DNA of 58,609 nucleotides from NCBI GenBank assembly GCA_051655145.1, contig JBOFZK010000055.1, forward strand, positions 1-58,609, written 5' to 3'. Source of the stretch: UBA710 sp051655145. GTDB lineage: Bacteria; Bacillota_I; Bacilli_A; Mycoplasmatales; Metamycoplasmataceae. The position numbers were made by a program, and so were the translations under genes. This document shows positions 55,947-58,609 of this stretch, piece by piece; position 1 is the stretch's first letter, and every line of letters starts with the position of its first letter. The notes below the pieces were generated by a model, which saw nothing but the letters and a program-made list of their open reading frames with translations, was not told where the DNA came from and searched no databases.

Positions 55947-56262
55947 TTCTCCTTCAAAATATCCACTTACCTTATTATTTTCTTTTATATTGTTTGGTTA
56001 TTTGCTTTTTTTTGATTATTTAAAACTTACTTAAGATTATTTCTTTCTAAAATATCAAATACTTTTTCAAATTGTTTATCATATTTTTCTTCAACTTTAT
56101 CAAGTCTTTCATCTATCTTATCAAGTCTTTGGTAAATAGGCGAAAGTTTTTCATCAAATTTTTGATCAAGTTTTTTATCAATTAAATCAGCGATAGCTTC
56201 TAAAGTTAATTTGTTTGACTTGCTTTTATCCACTATTTCTCCTTCAAAAGATCCACTTACCT
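55707..56262 (-). repeat. Tandem gene duplication of the coiled-coil ORF
   Basis: 55707-55970 and 56027-56262 are highly similar in DNA, including the region before the start of copy 1 (ccacttaccttattatt). This shows duplication of a segment that was coding in the parent, followed by decay of its 5' end. Confidence 0.8.
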
Positions 56263-56329
56263 TATTATTTTTAATAATAACATTTTTAAACTTAACATTT
56301 TGAAGTTTATTAAATTCTTTTTTATCCAT
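56027..56329 (-). CDS. Coiled-coil protein, copy 2 (full length)
   Basis: 100 residues: MDKKEFNKLQNVKFKNVIIK, KVSGSFEGEIVDKSKSNKL, then the same helical heptads as 55707 ending DKQFEKVFDILERNNLK. The N-terminal ~30 residues form a separate small segment. Heptads of Leu/Ile with Asp/Lys pairs suggest a parallel oligomeric coiled coil, as in mycoplasma DUF16-like proteins, though I cannot confirm that family. First gene of the leftward unit 56027-55707-doc-54870. Confidence 0.65.
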   Translation of the reverse strand: MDKKEFNKLQNVKFKNVIIKNNKVSGSFEGEIVDKSKSNKLTLEAIADLIDKKLDQKFDEKLSPIYQRLDKIDERLDKVEEKYDKQFEKVFDILERNNLK

Positions 56330-56342
56330 ATAAATATTTTAT

Positions 56343-56363
56343 AATTTATTTAAAAAATAAATT
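56343..56363. promoter_or_regulatory. Inverted repeat between divergent genes
   Basis: AATTTATTT (56343-56351) and AAATAAATT (56355-56363) flank AAA. Perfect 9-bp arms in the 70-base gap between the coiled-coil gene and 56400; a possible operator. Confidence 0.35.
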
Positions 56364-56399
56364 TTATATATTAATAAATTATTTAGAAAGTGAAATTAA

Positions 56400-57485
56400 A
56401 TGCTTGGATTTAGAACTTGTGAAATATGCAAAAATACTGATTTTATGAAACGAAAAAATACTTTTGATTTATCATTAAGTATTTTAGGAAATGAAAAACT
56501 AATCTCATATTGTGATCAATGCGGTTATTATATTATTTTAAATTCAAATGAAATTGATTCAGAAGAAAACATTCGTGATTTAAAAAATTATTTATTTTAT
56601 GAAAATTGATGTAATAATGAAAATCAAAAAGATAACTTATTCATTTATACTAATTTAAAAAATTTACCAATTAAAAAAATTCAAAATCAAAATAATAAAT
56701 TTAATATAAAAATAGTTTCACCTAATAAAATAAAAAATCAAAAACCAAAAGATTTAGAACAAAAAATTAATACAATTCTTAAAAAACTAAATTATAGAAA
56801 TAATTATTTAGGCAAAAAAATTGATGCTGTTAATATTTTTTCTTTATTTTTTATAGAATCTATAAAAGAAGTAGACCAAATTAATGAATTATTTTTTCTT
56901 TATAAATATTTAATAGAACATAAATATTTATCATTTCATTTTGATATTAATAATAGTGGAACATTTGATTATGAGTCTCAATTTAATTTTTCTCAATTTA
57001 AAAATAGCGCTTTTAAAATTTTTAAAGATAATAGATTTAGAATTATATTAGAAGATAAAGCGTATGATTTTTTAATAAATAATAAAGTTAATAGTACTAA
57101 CGTTTTTGTTGCTATGAATTTTCATAATGATAATAACTGAATAAAAAATTGTATTAATGATGTTCTTGGTGAAAATAATTTAAATATGATTCATATGGAA
57201 GACTATCAACATAATGAATGAATAATGGATGTAATTCGTGATTCAATAGAATCATCTAAATTTATTATTTGTGATTTTACTCAACCAATTGGAAAAGAAA
57301 ATAGTTATGGAGTATATTATGAATCGGGTTTTGCAGAAGGAAAAGGAAAAAAAGTAATTCATTTATGTCAAAAAAGTTCCATCGAAAAGCTTCATTTCGA
57401 TATAAAGCAAAAAAACTATATAGCATATGAAAATAAAGAGGAATTAAAAAGATATTTAAACCTAAGAATTAAATCAATGTATTAA
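56400..57485 (+). CDS. Zinc-ribbon plus TIR-like/deoxyribosyltransferase-like protein
   Basis: 361 residues. The N-terminal zinc ribbon has Cys7-x2-Cys10 (TCEIC) and Cys38-x2-Cys41 (YCDQC). A helical linker runs to ~230. The C-terminal Rossmann domain begins VFVAMNF (235-241) and includes KFIICDFTQ (Asp292) and GVYYESGFAEG (Glu308), matching the pattern of the second domain in 53043. Such domains hydrolyse nucleotides or NAD in several defence systems; the zinc ribbon may sense a ligand. Overlaps the converging gene 57469 by 17 bases. Enzymatic activity is inferred from the fold only. Confidence 0.7.
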
Positions 57486-58524
57486 ATAAATCATAAGATA
57501 TAATATTTATATTTTTTTTATCAATATAATTACCAATTTCATTTATAGAAATATTTAAATCTAATAAAAATTTTTTTCATTTTTTTTCATTTTCTTCTGA
57601 ATAAAAAAAGATATTAATTATTTTATTTCCTCTTAATAAAAAATCAAAAAAATATTCATTTTCTTCTGGTTCAACACAAAATATATCAACTATTTTGGAA
57701 TCTATTTCAATATATTCATTTATTATGTTTGATTTTTGTAATAAATTAGGATTTTCAATTCATTTTAATATACTGTTTAGTTTAATTTTATCTTCAAAAT
57801 TCTCAGCAAACAAAATATTAGAATTTTTCAAATTAGAAAACTCATTCATAATAATATTTATTGGTTTTAATGGTTTATTATTTAATGATGTTATATTATT
57901 TAAAACAAATTTACCATTAATAAATTTTATTTTATTATTCATTTCATGATTTACTCCAATAAAATAATTTGTTGTATAAATACAATGATAATTATTCATA
58001 TTTTTTAATCAACTTTCACTATATTTAAAATTAATAAAATCGCTTCTTTTATAATTAATACACATAGCTCTTGCTAAGGAATAAATTATCATATCATATG
58101 CTTGGCTAAAATAAAAAGAAAAATGGGAAAAACCATAATATGATTCATTACTTTCTATCATTTCAATTATTTGATCTCAAACTTCTTCTGGACTATTATA
58201 ACCAAAAATTGTATAGTCTATATTATTGATTTTATTTTCAATATTATTTAATACTAATAATTTAAATAAATCTCAAAAAGAAACGTTTTTTAGAAAAGGG
58301 AAATTTTTAAATTGACTTAATTTTAATTTAATAGAATCTTTATATTCTTCTGAATAATTATTTTTACTATATTCAAGAACATCGTTAATTCCTGAAAAAA
58401 TCTTTTCTGAAAAAGTTGATAATTCATATTCATTTCTAAAAGTACTTGATTCAGAAAACCTTGATAATATCTCTTTACCAAAAATTAAACTTCTTTCTTT
58501 TTTAATATTATTAATTTTAGACAT
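57469..58524 (-). CDS. Possible SIR2-like or AbiH/DUF4917-like protein
   Basis: 351 residues, through several TGA Trp codons, ending in TAA at 57469-57471. Suggestive pieces in SIR2-like order: a Gly-containing SLIFGKEI (12-19) where the GxGxS loop would be, IYTTNY (182-187) resembling the TTNYD motif, and a late IFCVEPEENEYFFDFLL with IINIFFYSEEN that resembles the G.S..D...I.V.Y segment. The first motif is degenerate. SIR2-like proteins deplete NAD in phage defence. The start at 58524 has a gaaggg RBS. Low certainty on family; the gene itself is well supported. Confidence 0.45.
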
Positions 58525-58609
58525 TATTTTATATATACCCTTCTATACCTAAATTTCTTTATTTATAACACTATAATTAATTCTATTTAACAAAATTAAT
58601 ATTATTATT

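Noticed and set aside
1..58524. Many genes look broken by TGA stops, as if pseudogenes
   Set aside because: The TGAs fall at tryptophan positions in conserved ribosomal and synthetase proteins and the frame continues normally; genetic code 4 applies.
30455..58524. Prophage or integrative element
   Set aside because: No integrase, terminase, structural genes or flanking direct repeats were seen; gene types fit a defence and lipoprotein island instead.

Overview
The window is Mollicutes (mycoplasma-type) chromosome. It is extremely A+T-rich. Nearly every gene reads through in-frame TGA codons that must encode tryptophan (genetic code 4), including at conserved Trp positions such as the C-termini of ribosomal proteins S14 and S8. 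Surface lipoproteins with MNKK... signal peptides and the absence of L30 between S5 and L15 fit the same group; the species cannot be named from the sequence. I saw no tRNA, rRNA or CRISPR array.

Layout. (1) 1-10480: a 5'-truncated BspA-type leucine-rich-repeat surface protein and three secreted or membrane proteins of unknown function. (2) 10525-18808: secDF, the overlapping pair hisS-aspS, a fused fructose-type PTS IIABC permease and a small membrane protein. (3) 18809-30448: the S10-spc ribosomal protein operon from rpsJ (TTG start, structured leader) to secY and adk. The usual continuation (map, infA, rpmJ, rpsM, rpsK, rpoA, rplQ) is absent, and accessory genes start 6 bases after adk. 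(4) 30455-34757: an unknown gene, then a restriction-modification locus: a leftward N6-adenine methyltransferase plus HNH endonuclease, and a divergent GIY-YIG nuclease, with an 18-bp inverted repeat in the shared intergenic region. (5) 34942-53024: a family of lipoproteins built from tandem modules of about 83 residues (about 28, 12, 2 and 2 modules), plus a second lipoprotein domain that occurs alone (46650) and fused to two modules (51036). (6) 48126-58524: a defence-like cluster: PD-(D/E)XK-like protein, ABC-type ATPase, two proteins with a TIR-like/deoxyribosyltransferase-like domain, a Doc-type toxin with small partner genes, and a possible SIR2-like protein.

Most notable is a repeated two-gene unit. 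Lipoproteins 46650 and 51036 share a C-terminal domain and a near-identical promoter/leader of about 100 bp. Each is followed within 18-27 bases by a cytoplasmic effector-like gene, PD-(D/E)XK-like in one and TIR-like in the other. This suggests a modular surface-lipoprotein plus intracellular-effector cassette. The linkage is visible in the sequence; the function is inference.

Expression signals follow several themes: strong TATAAT boxes, some 8-11 bases from the start codon (leaderless mRNAs); overlapping stop/start codons in the ribosomal operon; and terminators whose stem or T-tract runs into the next promoter.
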